Source: Prochilodus magdalenae
Taxonomy: Eukaryota; Chordata; Actinopteri; Characiformes; Prochilodontidae
Length of the DNA stretch: 64,000 nucleotides
Direction of reading: 5' to 3'
Assembly: GCA_024036415.1 (NCBI GenBank)
Contig: JAMWET010005459.1
Span: 1-64,000 of the forward strand
A program made the translations under genes and the position numbers. How positions within the stretch are numbered: the first letter of the stretch is position 1; each line of letters opens with the position of its first letter. The notes beneath the pieces were generated by a model, which searched no databases, was not told where the DNA came from, and was given only the letters and a program-made list of their open reading frames with translations. Positions 20,640 through 33,030 of this stretch are shown piece by piece.

Positions 20640-21262
20640 GCTAGGTAGCATAAGGACTGGACCCTGGATCGACGGAAAAACGTCATGTGGCTTAATGAGT
20701 CCAGACTGACCCTATTTCAGAAGGAAAGCACATTAAGTGATGCACTCATCATGCATAGAGCCCACTGTACAAGCCTCTGGAGGCAGCGTTGTTATCTGGG
20801 GTTGTTATCAGGTTCGAGGTTTAGCAAATATTAGGCTATATATAATCATGCTATATATACATATCTGTGTAGAAGGTCCACTGAGCTGTCAACGAGGAAG
20901 TTAAGGATCTTTTCTTTCCTGATGGTGCAGGCATAATCCAGGATAACAATTCTTTGGGCTCAGGTTGTGAAAGAGGACAGCTTTTCACTGGGCAGCATTT
21001 TTACACATGAATTGTCCACCACAGGGACCCGATCTGAACTCCATTGAAGGTCTTTGGCGGTGTACTGGAGAAGACGGAGTGGTTTCACTCTCTTAATGCA
21101 AGATTTTGTCCAAAAATAAATGCGGCTCTGGATGGAAATCGATGTTGTGATGTTACACAAAGTCACTTTATGCACATTGCTGCTGTACAAAGAAAAACAT
21201 GTCCATCTCCATTTATGTTGACCTTTTACTTTTATGGGAACCACTTCAGTGGTAATAAGCAG
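20640..21262 (+). pseudogene. Tc1-like transposase relic, family I
   Basis: Frames here read, with shifts, 'KDWTLDRRKNVMWLNESRLT' (the first-aspartate region of the DDE core, with the usual 'SDESRFT' reduced to 'NESRLT'), then a Gly/Trp-rich stretch, then a region like '[11 protein letters not shown]' in altered form ('HRDPI'-like at about 21020-21060), and the C-terminal 'MQLWTEINVVTLHK'-like segment. Many stops and shifts make it dead. I recognise the family from its order of motifs; the terminal repeats are not visible. Confidence 0.65.
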
Positions 21263-21589
21263 TTATAACACATTAATAAGATGGGCTACAGGGACCTGTT
21301 ATTAGTCTAGCAGTGAACACACATACCTTTCTGCTGTTAAAGCTTAAATTTTTATGTGTACTGGTCATACTTCATCATTTCCATCAGTCTGCATGAACCC
21401 TGTCAGCTATGATGCATTTTCCTATACAACATATGGAGGAGCCATTTTTATTAAAATGTTTTAACTGCTTATTAATACCTTGTAAACTGTTTATAGCCTG
21501 ACTAATTTCCAATAACGACATTTTTAAACCATTTGTAGATCCTTTATATTGGTAGCCGTATTCTAAAGTGGTACCCTTTTATGCATCAC

Positions 21590-21730
21590 CTGAGCTGCAG
21601 TTTACACTGTGTGAAAATTCCATGATGAATGAATGAACAGAAATGGCCCAAAACTGCTTGGAGAAAAAGTCTGGTTCCATTAATTAGTTATTTTTTGCCC
21701 TCTCCTAAAATTTGGCATTTTGGAGGTGCT
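21590..21730 (+). repeat. Interspersed repeat, family E copy 2
   Basis: It shares AAAAAGTCTGGTTCCATT, TTTTTGCCCTCTCCT and TTTGGCATTTTGGAG-type sequence with the copies at 18218 and 43300. Confidence 0.6.
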
Positions 21731-21984
21731 TGTTTTCCTTCGATTAATTTAATGTATGCCATGTATTTGATATTTAGATGAATATTATAACTAATATGTA
21801 TTAAATTGCACTTTTACCACAGTTTATTATTTTAGTTAAACTCAGAATATTCAAAGTTTCATGTTAACCTGTGTGCATTATAAGTCCATTCAGACTCAGA
21901 TGTTTCTAGATTATGCATGAGCGCTTTACTGCATTGACTTAAAATGATACATTTGTTATTCTCTCCCTACAGCAAAAAGACACA

Positions 21985-22158
21985 GCACTGGGAATCGTCC
22001 TGTGACCACTTATGAAGGACTAGAGGATGACCAACACTGCACTGTGCAGCGCCAGATGAGATATCATCACTGACTGTACATCTACAAGGTGAACCAGCAA
22101 GGTAGGAGTGTCTAATAGAGTGGACTCTGAGTGGACACAGTGTTTAAACACTCCAGCC
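21985..22158 (+). mobile_element. Fragment of the palindromic element of 9001-9794
   Basis: This is the central part of the foldback family, matching 9365-9520 (CTACAAGGTG..CCAGCAAGGTAGGAGTGTCT, then GTTTAAACACTCCAGC). The arms are missing on both sides. Confidence 0.75.
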
Positions 22159-23800
22159 ATTGACTCTCCAGCATTGCTTGCCTGTGTATACTCTGCTAGA
22201 GCCCATAAAGACAGAACTGTTCCAAGTCCAGAAACTTTAATTATCGACGGCACATTGCTGCCCATGCCACGCTTGCAGGAGCAGCTTCTTGATGACAAAC
22301 AGAAAGCAGAAAGAGAGGGGTTGGGTGTCGTGACGCTGTGTTGGGCGAGGCTGTGCCAGGGGGTGGAAAAAAGGCGAGATAGATTTGCATATCCACTCTT
22401 GCTTATATGCGAAGTGACAGCCAGGCGACTGCACTTGGAGAGCGCGCCAAGGTTATGCCGTGGTTTGGTGCTTCTTATTTGAAATCTGTCGGAAAGTAAA
22501 TAAATTATGCACATCAATCCACGTGGGCCTGCATGTGCACCCACTGAGAGAGGTGGCGGTGGGGGGGGGGCACTGAGTATAATTATGAGGCCACGTATGG
22601 ACAGCGGACATGGAAATGTTGAGAGAGAGAGCCATAAATCATGTGTGCTGCATTGTGGGGTGGAGCATGTGGGCCTAATAGCGTCACATGGGCTTTCCGC
22701 AGTTTATAGCCGTCAACCTCAAGGCCTCATGCCTGTAAAATGGAAATGGCACTCATACCCATCATGCAGTAGTAGAAGGACGAGGGGGAGGGAGGGAATG
22801 CGAGGTGTGCGTTTACTTGCGAATCATGTTTAGTCATAAACTGCAGGGAGGTAATATTGGAAAGGCGATGGAATAGCAATCCAAGCCCCACTCGGATTAG
22901 TCCATAGTGGGACGACTTCCTGTCTGCCACATCTGTAGCAATGATTGTAGGGGGTTCACTTTTATGCAGTGGACAAAATTTGGAGAGGCCGCTATGCAAG
23001 AGCTGAAACCTCCTTCAGGAATGCGTTTTGAGTCAACAGGTTCTCTGTGCTTCTCAGTACTGGGCTGTAAAACCAGGAGTCTGATTTGAACTGGAATTCA
23101 TTTTTGGGGTAGGTGTAGTGTTTCTGATGAGTGGATGCATGCACTGTTGCAGGGACTCTTCTAGCTGGCAAGAATGGGCTTCCACAGCTATGAGGAAACA
23201 AGAGAGGAGGCTATGAACCCTCACCCTTAAAGCTGTGCATTGTCTGAAGGCATTTGGGAAAAGCAACAGTGCCTGCTGCTCTGAATGTTCGGTCTTAGTT
23301 TATGCATCTATATTTGGGCCTCCGCTCTTCCTAATTTCCTCCAGTTTAATTAGAGCTGGTTTTGCATTGTGCCCGGAGGTGTGGTGTGTTTGCATTACGC
23401 TATTTTACCACTTGGGTAAATGTTAATGGGGAATTTTCCTCTGGCTTCCTTCTGGCTGAGTTAATATCGCCCGCTGCGACTCTCCACTCAGGAGAGGCGA
23501 AGTGAGGAGCTCAGTAGGTGTTAAAATTCCAGGCACTCTGCTGCCTGTTGACTTAATCACAGAATGTTATCAAATCATGTTCCTCCTCTTAATAAGCCAT
23601 CTGGAGATCGGCAAACAACAATGATGCCCACACAATGGCTGCAGTCAGTGGCATATCGACATGACCAAGCGCCTAGTCTGAAATACGGCTCTGTGTAGGA
23701 GCACGTCTCTTGGGTCTCTGAAAAAGATTATCTCTCCTCTTTTCTGAAGCCACATTGGCACTAAATCATTGCTCTAGGCTGTGCCTTTTGTAAAATAAGC
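22159..23800. other. Unique stretch, candidate conserved non-coding DNA
   Basis: No gene is recognised. Overlapping short frames on both strands at 22108-22833 have no domain. A run of G lies near 22560-22570. The block around 22360-22520 looks unique and balanced and may be regulatory; this is inference. Confidence 0.3.
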
Positions 23801-24190
23801 TCACTGGCCAAAATATTAGTCACCTAACAGGATGTAACTCCTCCATGAGCGCAAATAACAGCTGTTAATTGATTTGGCTGGGACTCTTGAGCAGTTGAGC
23901 CAGATTTGGTAAAAGCCTTCCAAGCACAATTATGAGAATTCCCTGTAGACTGGGATTTTAGCCACTGCTGGTAGCCCCTTAATGCCGTACACTTCCATAC
24001 ACCTGCAGATTCAGCTACTTCCTTAACACTATGGTTTTTGGCCACGCCCAAATGCAGTCCCTCCTTTTAGCCAATCATTAACATCTGCTCCGGAGCCATT
24101 TTCCACACATGGAACGAGACATTCCCTGCACTGTAGCACCTCTTCTCAATCTATGAATCCCGTCACTCACACCCCGCAGGCATTTATACC
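23801..24190 (-). mobile_element. Tc1-like short element, family B copy 1
   Basis: This minus-strand copy of a family is also seen on plus at 42636, 59172 and 62455. The frame at 23824-24051 (75 codons) reads 'AKNHSVKEVAESAGVWKCTA', then 'LRGYQQWLKSQSTGNSHNC', which is a helix-turn-helix DNA-binding segment like that of Tc1/mariner transposases. The left edge carries CTCACTGGCCAAAATATTAG, typical of a fish DNA-transposon terminus. No catalytic domain follows. Confidence 0.6.
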
Positions 24191-25454
24191 CCCATCATAA
24201 CACTCATATTACCATGCTGCAAACATGTTATGGCAAATGCCATGGGCTACTATGAGCTATCTTGGCAGATTATGTCCAGTACTATAACAATGTACTGAGT
24301 GTACTTAATAATTTGATTATGATCAGATTTCCGCATTTGATTATTGACTACTCAAGTGGTCATGTGAACAGCATTCTCTGAATTCTTAGATTGGATTAAG
24401 GCCCAGAAATCCTGTTAAAAAGTCAGAGCTGGATTTTAGCTCAGTAATCAGGTTTCTGATGTATAGCCTTACTCTGATTTCTTTCAGTTCTCTTGTCCGT
24501 GTATATGAGAAAACAGACTGCAGTAGCTGAAATCACAACAACAAATAAAACAGCTTTTAACACAGCAACCAAAAAACACTTTTGGAATGACACTGAAACT
24601 AGCTATGTACTATGCAAAATAAAGGCTTTCACAATTCTTAGTTTTCGAGATGATGCATGTTCATGTCTTCAGGTAAAAGAAAAAAACAAAATGTTGTTTC
24701 ACATTATTAGTACACCATGCTTTCTTTGGTGACTTTACTGGCCAGTTGACCAGAAATCTGATTACTGTCTGACTAATACAGACCTAAAGTGTCTGATTAG
24801 TCAAGTGCATGGAAAAACAGTGATCACGTATGGCTATTAAGCTAATGTAAACACACTCACTCTCTTGTTGCCATTACCATTCATTGTCATGATACACAAT
24901 ACATCATAATGTTTGCTGACAGAATGGGTATCTACAGTGCATAGCAGAAATGAGCATGTGGCATAAACTCTCATATTAATAAACATGGCATCTGTAATGT
25001 AGCAATTATTACTGTAATTATTGTAATGTAGCAAAATATTACTACGCAAAATCTGTCATAACAGCAAATCATATGTACAAAGACGTGTTTATGTAGTGAT
25101 TATGTCAACGTTGTGTGGTTAGGTTTAAGTACAGCTTTGCTATAATTTTATAGGAAGATAATAGCCCTTGGTCTTCTGAGACCATGCAAGCTAAACACTT
25201 CCAGAGAAAGTAACCCACCCACAAATCCACTACTCTAGCAACTGATTCCTGTAGTCTAGTTGTGTATGGCAAGTTAATAGGGGATTTAAGGTAGTCTTTG
25301 CAGCCATTCCAACTTTAAAAATTTGCCCTGTACTCTGCTGTTGACTAGTGGGAGTGGCTAAACTAACAGGCATTTTGTAATAAAAAAAAAACTAATCAAC
25401 TTGCATCATTTAAAAAAGTTGTAATTTTAATGTTCTTTTTCTTCATCATCTATT
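24191..25454. other. Unassigned AT-rich stretch
   Basis: No gene is recognised. The pair TTGACTACTCAAGTGGTCAT (about 24343) and GATTAGTCAAGTGCATGG (about 24794) hints at an old inverted-repeat element, but too little remains to call. Confidence 0.35.
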
Positions 25455-25468
25455 GATTATTATTATTA

Positions 25469-25513
<45 letters not shown>

Positions 25514-25529
25514 TATTATTATTATTATT

Positions 25530-25571
<42 letters not shown>

Positions 25572-25577
25572 ATTATT
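25455..25577. repeat. (TTA)n / (TAA)n / (TTG)n microsatellite
   Basis: A TAA run turns into a TTA run and then a TTG run. The first two blocks are reverse complements and could form a hairpin of about 20-25 bp. Confidence 0.9.
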
Positions 25578-26164
25578 ACAAGTCACATACAAGTGTGACC
25601 AAAGTCACTTAACTCTTTCATACTTCAAAAACGACACCTTAATTTTTCAAGTTAAGGCACCATTTTTATATTACTACATTATTACATTATAATTACTAAT
25701 CTATAACATTATTATTACATTGTTCATTTGTTAGAGTAGTCTCAGGTGTCACAACTTCAGTGTAAAACTTCAGTGTTTGAATTCCCCTGATGAAATACCA
25801 CATCTGACTAAATTGCAGCAGTCATAGAAAGAAACAGAGGGCAATGGAAGGGGGTGGCTGTCACAGTGACTGATCAGTGCAGCATGGCTGGGATGCATGC
25901 TTGGTTAAAAGCCCTTTGTGAATGTATTTTTAAAGGCTGGTTCACATCACGTACACCTCGCAGCACTGGAGCCAGCCTAAGTGCCAGCCTGCACTGCATT
26001 AACCAGGCTGACACCATGGAAAGTTTCGCTCGGGCATCATGGGGCCTCTTGATGAGGGTCATCTAAGGTGAGCGGGGCAAGGAGGGGTCGGGAATGGAAG
26101 CTGATGGTGAGCTGAGGATGGAAATGAACCACTGGAATGATGCTATAGCTGTAAGGGATTGTTT
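25578..26164. other. Unassigned stretch
   Basis: No gene is recognised. Short frames on both strands at 25854-26066 have no domain. Confidence 0.35.
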
Positions 26165-26780
26165 TTATTTCACCTAATAGATTAGATTAGATTAGATTTT
26201 AGATTCAACTTTATTGTCATTGTGCAGAGTACAGGTACAAAGCCAATGAAATGCAGTTAGCATCCAACCAGAAGTGCAAAATACATTATTATTTACATAA
26301 AGTACAAAACAGAATGACTAACAATTTGAGATTATGGTACATGTGGTGGTATATAAATAAATATATAGAATATAGGTGTACACAGAATGTGAGATAAGGG
26401 GGTGGTATATAAAATAGAATATGATTTACTATACATATATACAGTAATGAGTGAAATGCAAGATTGCACAGAGCAGCATATGCTGAGCAAGTTGTAACAG
26501 TGTAAGCAATAACTACAGGTATAAATAGTGCAATATGAACAGAATTGCGAATATGAATAGAATTGTACAGAGATGAAATTTCAAAAAAAGATGTGCAGAT
26601 GAGTAGTGCTAAAGTAATAGTACAGTGCAGTGCAGTGAGTGCAATAATGAGGCTAAAGTGACGGTGTGGACTTCAACAGGGTCACAGCCTCAGGGAAGAA
26701 GCTCTTCCTGAGTCTGTTGGTGAGGGAGCGAAGGCTCCTGTAACGCCTGCCGGATAGTATAGTGTAGTGTCCCAATGTAA
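26165..26780 (-). mobile_element. LINE-like 3' region on the minus strand
   Basis: The left edge holds AGATTAGATTAGATTAGATT then CAACTTTATTGTCATTGTGC. On minus this reads as a LINE 3' tail ('CACAATGACAATAAAGTTG' plus a short AATCT repeat). The same kind of tail ends the internally deleted LINE near 13060. The remainder, up to TCCTGTAACGCCTGCCGGAT (about 26737), is non-coding 3' sequence I recognise as common in fish genomes. The exact clade is not certain. Confidence 0.6.
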
Positions 26781-27036
26781 TTTTATTTTGGTATACACAA
26801 TGCTTATGATTATTCACTGTGACAGCATTCATAATGAAAGTGATAGCATTTGCACGGGGTACTACCTCTTACTATGATTTTCAGATTTTGAATTTTTTGC
26901 AGTAATTACTTGAAAGGCAGTCATGGTTAATAGCGTTTCGTAGGGGTACATGAACCAAGCTACAGCTATATGTTCCATTAGGCTGAATAGTAGATGTAAT
27001 ACTAATGTGATACCTACTTATGTACTAATAACATAA
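26781..27036. other. Unassigned stretch
   Basis: No gene or repeat family is recognised. Confidence 0.35.
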
Positions 27037-27449
27037 TGTGGCGAATGGCAGGCTCACGCAGGCTCTCCACATCTCCGCATGACATCGGTATGTGCCAGGG
27101 TCAGGACAGCCAATGAGAAGAGCTGGATTTGCATACGGCGGTGTTGGGTTGTTGCGGGACTTATAAACATGTTGTGTTGGGCGTTGCTAGTTTATTCTGT
27201 GATGTGTGTGTCGTTTATGTAAACAAGTGCTGTTGGGGATCTTAAGGGGGTGATAATGTGTGTGTTTATTATATACCGTGTACGAGATTACCTGTGAGAT
27301 TAGTGGCCTGGCCGCACTTGCGGCCATTCAAGAACCCTACAGTGGTCCTGTTCTCCTCTTTGGCTCCACTTGGGAAGCGCTTGTTTTCTTTTAATAAAAA
27401 GAGCTACAATGTTTCCCACCTCCTCGGCTGCGTCTTTTCCAACGCCACA
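27037..27449 (+). mobile_element. Solo LTR, 413 bp, 4-bp target duplication
   Basis: It begins TGTGGCG and ends CGCCACA, the inverted TG...CA ends of an LTR. It is flanked by ATAA on both sides (27033-27036 and 27450-27453), a 4-bp target duplication. Inside, in the right order for an LTR, are a TATA box (TATAAA at 27162) and a polyadenylation signal (AATAAA at 27393). No gag, pol or env sequence adjoins. A 4-bp duplication fits many retroviruses and some other LTR elements. The overlapping 71-codon frame at 27258-27473 is not a gene. Confidence 0.75.
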
Positions 27450-27453
27450 ATAA

Positions 27454-28064
27454 CCATAAAATCATTCTGTTAACTTATATACATATGTAAAGTTATTTCA
27501 AAGACTAAGCACTTCAGATTCTCTAAAGAGGCACACATCTTATTTGTTCTAGCGCATATTGAGAATTGCATAGATGCTACAGCTTTGACGGGAAAAGTTC
27601 AAAATCATATGCCTAATAATGGTTCAATGCTAATTTGGATTACTGCTGTAGTTGCTGCTGCTAGCTCCCGTTAGCAGTAGTGGTAGTAGTATATGTGGTG
27701 ATTGGATAAATGGAGATGCAGCTGTAGTCCTCACTTCAGAGAAAGAATCTTGATGTGACGGATGATTTGGGCCTGGCTGTGCTCCGTGATGCTGGTAGGC
27801 TAATCCACTGTCTCTGTGTGAAGCTGATGGAGGGAGAGGAGGGACTTCCCCCATCATCCCTCTCCAGGCCTGCCTCTAAATCATCCTCATCCAATTATGA
27901 TAAAGTCTGCTGCCCAGATTAGCCGGCTTACGGTGAGAGGAAAAGGAGATCATTCAGTGTGACGCTGTGATGTAGTGGCTGAGCCTGAGATTTCCCTCTG
28001 CTCTGCTTTGAAGGGCCCCATGCTCCATACAAGTAATACAACCTAAAAGAAGCTGAAGGCTAGG
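27454..28064. other. Unassigned stretch
   Basis: No gene is recognised. The minus frame at 27630-27857 (75 codons, serine/proline-rich) has no domain. Confidence 0.35.
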
Positions 28065-29313
<1,249 letters not shown>

Positions 29314-29339
29314 ACCGACAGGGATGAAACTCGGTGGGT

Positions 29340-29925
29340 AGGTTTGACATCATGAGAAATGTGAATGTCAGACAGTACGCAATGATGCCCTACATGAGTC
29401 ATCCTGTTAGTGCCAGTGCCATTGACTACATGCACACAAACCAATACAATGACTGCCCCTAATACCATGTCAACGTCACCAAAGACTGCGAAGGTGTCAA
29501 GCCAGACTGTCATGGGGTGACTTCAGTGACAAGTCCCGCTTTTGTCTTGGTGGAGACTTGGTGTGAAGGCACCGTGGTCAAGACGGCCGGTTTTATGTCA
29601 CACATTACACGTTCAGTGTCACTCCACCCCCACCCCTACTGCAAACCCTGCAGGAACTGTGTGAGATTATTCAAGATGCATAGGATAAATTATTACAGGA
29701 CACCAATAGAAGCCTCTCCAACGTCATGCCGAGACATCTGGCATCTGTGCATTAGCACATAAGCACACATGGAAACACTACTCCTGTATGTGCAGCTGAA
29801 TAAATATTGATCATATCAGTCGAAATGTATCATCAGTTATTGTTCCTGGTACCTTATCTTCCTTCCCAACAGCACTGCAATCCCACACTTCCTTCTGGGT
29901 GCAACTATTCTTTGGATGATGAATG
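29340..29925 (+). mobile_element. Tc1-like relic, family A copy 3
   Basis: It carries broken transposase segments (GACTTCAGTGACAAGTCCCG reads like 'FSDESRF', then 'CLGGD') and a proline-rich C-terminal part ('HSTPTPYCKPCRN'). The 3' inverted end is complete: TGTGCAGCTGAATAAATATT, then TTCTGGGTGCAAC, to the outer TGAATG at 29925 followed by TA. The 5' end is lost into the tetranucleotide array. Confidence 0.75.
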
Positions 29926-29927
29926 TA

Positions 29928-30731
29928 TAAAGGGCAGTCTTTTCATATACGAGGACATATTGGCTTTTCCTGACTAATATAGCAATAGCTAGCAAGTAAT
30001 GGTAGGAGTGGAGAACTGTGAAATGCTAATAGATTAACCTTTAATGAGATTCATTTGGGATCAAGGCAAGTGACCATCCCACACCTCAAAAGCACAGGGC
30101 TGGAAGGAATACTTGTATTAATGCCATTTTGCACAGGAGTCTGTTGTAGCTAATGTGGGTAATATAACCTCATACTCCAGTGGCATTATGCAGTATACTT
30201 GCTTATGTGCTATTTGGTATAACATACTGTGATTCATAAAAATGCAGTTCATATCACATTGCTAAGTAACAACATGTCTAAATATTGTTCATATTATGTG
30301 TTATGGGGAAAAACCATAACAGACTGTTCTAGTAAGGGTTTGAAAGTGAAACATGCATGGTGCGGCTGGTGATGCTGGGAGGATGTTGGGGTGGCTTGCC
30401 CCTGGCTTGACATTCTTCTGCGTAGGGGCATAAAAAAAGCAGCTGGCGCATGTAGGTTTGTCCCTGAAGTGGAAGGAGGGAAGATATTTTTAACCAGCAA
30501 ATATGGGTTGCCTGTCGTTTTTTTTTTTTTTTCTCTGCTGGGGCGAGAGGGATGGGTATTAATAAGCAAACCCCAGTTTCTTTTGCCCAGCTTTGGGGAC
30601 TGAATGGGAACTCACATCTCTGGCTCTGGCTTATGGCTGTCCAATCTCCTGGAGCAATGCACTAATGTGCTAAAGTCATAGACCACTCATCATTTATGGT
30701 ATATTGAGTCAAAACTGCAGATGAGTATATA
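29928..30731. other. Unassigned stretch
   Basis: No gene is recognised. A run of T lies at about 30519-30532, and frames at 30294-30603 have no domain. Confidence 0.35.
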
Positions 30732-31345
30732 CAGTGAGGAAAATAAGTATTTGAATACCCTGCGACTTTGCAAGTTCTCCCACTTAGGAATCATAGAGGG
30801 GTCTGAAATTTTCATCTCAGGTGCATGTCCACTGTGAGAGACATAATCTAAAAAACTAAAGCTGGAAATCACAATGTATGGTTTTTTAATAATTTATTTG
30901 TGTGTTACTGCTGCAAATAAGTATTTGAACACCTGTGAAAATCAATGTTAATATTTGGTACAGTAGTCTTTGTTTGCAATTACAGAGGTCCCTTAGTTTT
31001 TCATCAGGTTTGCACACACTGCAGCAGGGATTTTGGCCCATTCCTCCACACAGATCTTCTCCACATCAGCCAGGTTTCTGGGCTGTCGCTGAAAGTTTGA
31101 GCTCCCTCCAAAGATTTTCTATAGGGTTTAGGTCTGGAGACTGGCTAGGCCACTCCAGAACCTTGATATGCTTCTTACAGAGCCACTCCTTGGTTATCCT
31201 GGCTGTGTGCTTTGGGTCATTGTCATGTTGGATGACCCAGCCACGACCCATCTTCAATGCTCTAAGTGAGGGAAGGAGGTTGTTCACCAAACTCTCACAA
31301 TACATGGCCCCGGTCATCTTCTCCTTAATACAGCGCAGTCGTCCT
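30732..31345 (-). pseudogene. Tc1-like transposase relic with IR/DR-type end, family G
   Basis: The left end starts after TA with CAGTGAGGAAAATAAGTATT. The motif AAATAAGTATTTGAA occurs twice (about 30741 and 30916), like the outer and inner direct repeats of the IR/DR group of Tc1 elements. On minus the frame at 31066-31317 reads '[19 protein letters not shown]', then '[18 protein letters not shown]'. This holds the second Asp (DNDPKHT) and the Glu (NPIE) of the DDE triad. The N-terminal half, including the first Asp, is missing, and the C-terminal end is frameshifted. It is dead. Confidence 0.9.
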
Positions 31346-31479
31346 GTCCCATGCTGTTTTCATCAGCATCAGGAAGAAAGTAAATAATAAATAATACATT
31401 TAATAAAGCAACTACTCAACAGTCCTGCCTGTATAGCAGCTTTCTATCTTTATGGGAGACTCACATTTGGCGTATCTCC

Positions 31480-32200
31480 GAAGTTCAGTTGCAGATGTTG
31501 GTTTCTGTCTCTTGCTGTCATCTCATAAACATAATCATTGACAAACATACTAACCAAGAAGGAGTTGTTGGGGTTGAATGTTATGAAGATGCATATCCAG
31601 ATAGGCCACCTTGATCCTGGGTACAAGATGAGACACGGCTGGGCATGGAGGCTTACAGGTGTATGTGCAGGCATTATCCTGCTGAAAAATGCCAGTTGGA
31701 AGCCCAACCATGAAAGGCAACACTTGTGGTCGGAAGATATCCTGCACATATCGCTAAGCTGTTAGCATCCCTTGTACCACAGCTAGGGATGACCGACTGT
31801 CGTATGCCATGGCTCACCAAATCATCACACTGACGGTTGAGGTAGTGAGTCGCTCCACAGCAAAGCTCACCATGAAGCCTCCATACTCAGACCACACCGT
31901 CGTCACTTTCCAAACAGAATCTGGATTCATGCTAAAGACAGCGGTTGGGTGTCAATGACTATCAAAGTTCCTTCTGGTAAGCTCCTGGAAATCGTGCCGT
32001 CAGAGACAGCAGTGTGTACCTGGGAATGTGCCACCTCTGTCTGGATGGTGGACAAGGAACCTATGGGAGCTGCTCATGTTGTTGTTGGACCAAGAGATCC
32101 TTTGTACTGTTGATCTGTCTGGGCTGTCCGGAGCCTGTTTGCAATGTGTGCCCTCATGTAACTAGACCATACCTGTAATCATTTACCTGTCTGTCTGAGA
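31480..32200 (-). pseudogene. Tc1-like transposase relic, family H
   Basis: On minus, starting near 31900, frames read 'ESRFCLESDDG', then 'ILRPQVLPFM' and 'GLPTGIFQQDNACTYTC' (31550-31749). The last is a damaged version of the usual 'FQQDNARPHTA' second-aspartate motif. Many stops and shifts. Terminal repeats are not visible. It lies just beyond family G, also on minus, but is a different family. Confidence 0.6.
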
Positions 32201-32739
32201 CACAACTGCATGTTGAGTCTTGGTAGCAGTCTGATATTTCCATCTGGTTGTGTTAATTATTTTGTCAGTGAGTGTCTTTTCGGCGACGTTGATGTCTGGA
32301 CTCTTGGTTGGTCAGTCCATTGTTGTGAGAACACAAGTAGGTTCTTTGTTTGTTCACAACCATAATGTTCAGTTGTCTTCTCAAGGTGGAAGACCTGAAG
32401 CAAGAGTGGACCTTTAGTTCCTCCTGTATCTCAAAGATGAAAGCTTTAAGCACTGTTTGTGGTGGTGATGGTCTAGCAGTCTGGACACAGCCCTTCTTTT
32501 AGCCCATACTGGTTGCAGATACAGACAATAACAAAAGCATGCACTCTAAAGGCAAAGGTGCCACACTGGGTTCCTTGCTTGAAGAACCATGTTTGGTTCT
32601 CTAGAGTGTCCTTCTTGCAAATGGGAAGTTTAGAAAGCATCTCCACATGATGTAAAGGTTCTAAGAAGAAGTAGAAATCATTGTACCAATTTAGGTTTAG
32701 GTTTCTTGAATGTTATTCACGCCCACATGCTTCTTCGGC
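32201..32739. other. Unassigned stretch
   Basis: No gene or repeat family is recognised. Confidence 0.35.
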
Positions 32740-33030
32740 CTGTTTCCTCATTTCCCAGTTTCCTAGCTGGTTGCCACAACTTGATGTAACAAGGGGTATC
32801 TCTCACACTGACTTCCATAGGCAACCAGTTGGGAAACCACAGCAGCTTTTTAGTAACCACCTGGGATACAATAGCCATGCCCTATCAACACCTTACCAAC
32901 CACTGGACCCCAGCAATATATTAGCAATGCCTTAGCAAACATCTGGATATCATAGCAATGACCTGGTAATGCTTTAGCATCCACCTTGGCCTCCATAGCA
33001 GTGGTATAGCAACAACTTGGAAACACCCTT
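32740..33030 (-). repeat. Degenerate GTTGCTAGG-type minisatellite (minus)
   Basis: Imperfect repeats of the form TAGCAACC/TAGCAATG (CAGCAATATATTAGCAATGC, TCATAGCAATGACCTGG) recur about every 20-30 bp. This is the reverse strand of the repeat seen at 39590-39850. Confidence 0.55.

Noticed and set aside
27258..27473. 71-codon frame as a gene
   Set aside because: It lies almost wholly within the solo LTR at 27037-27449.
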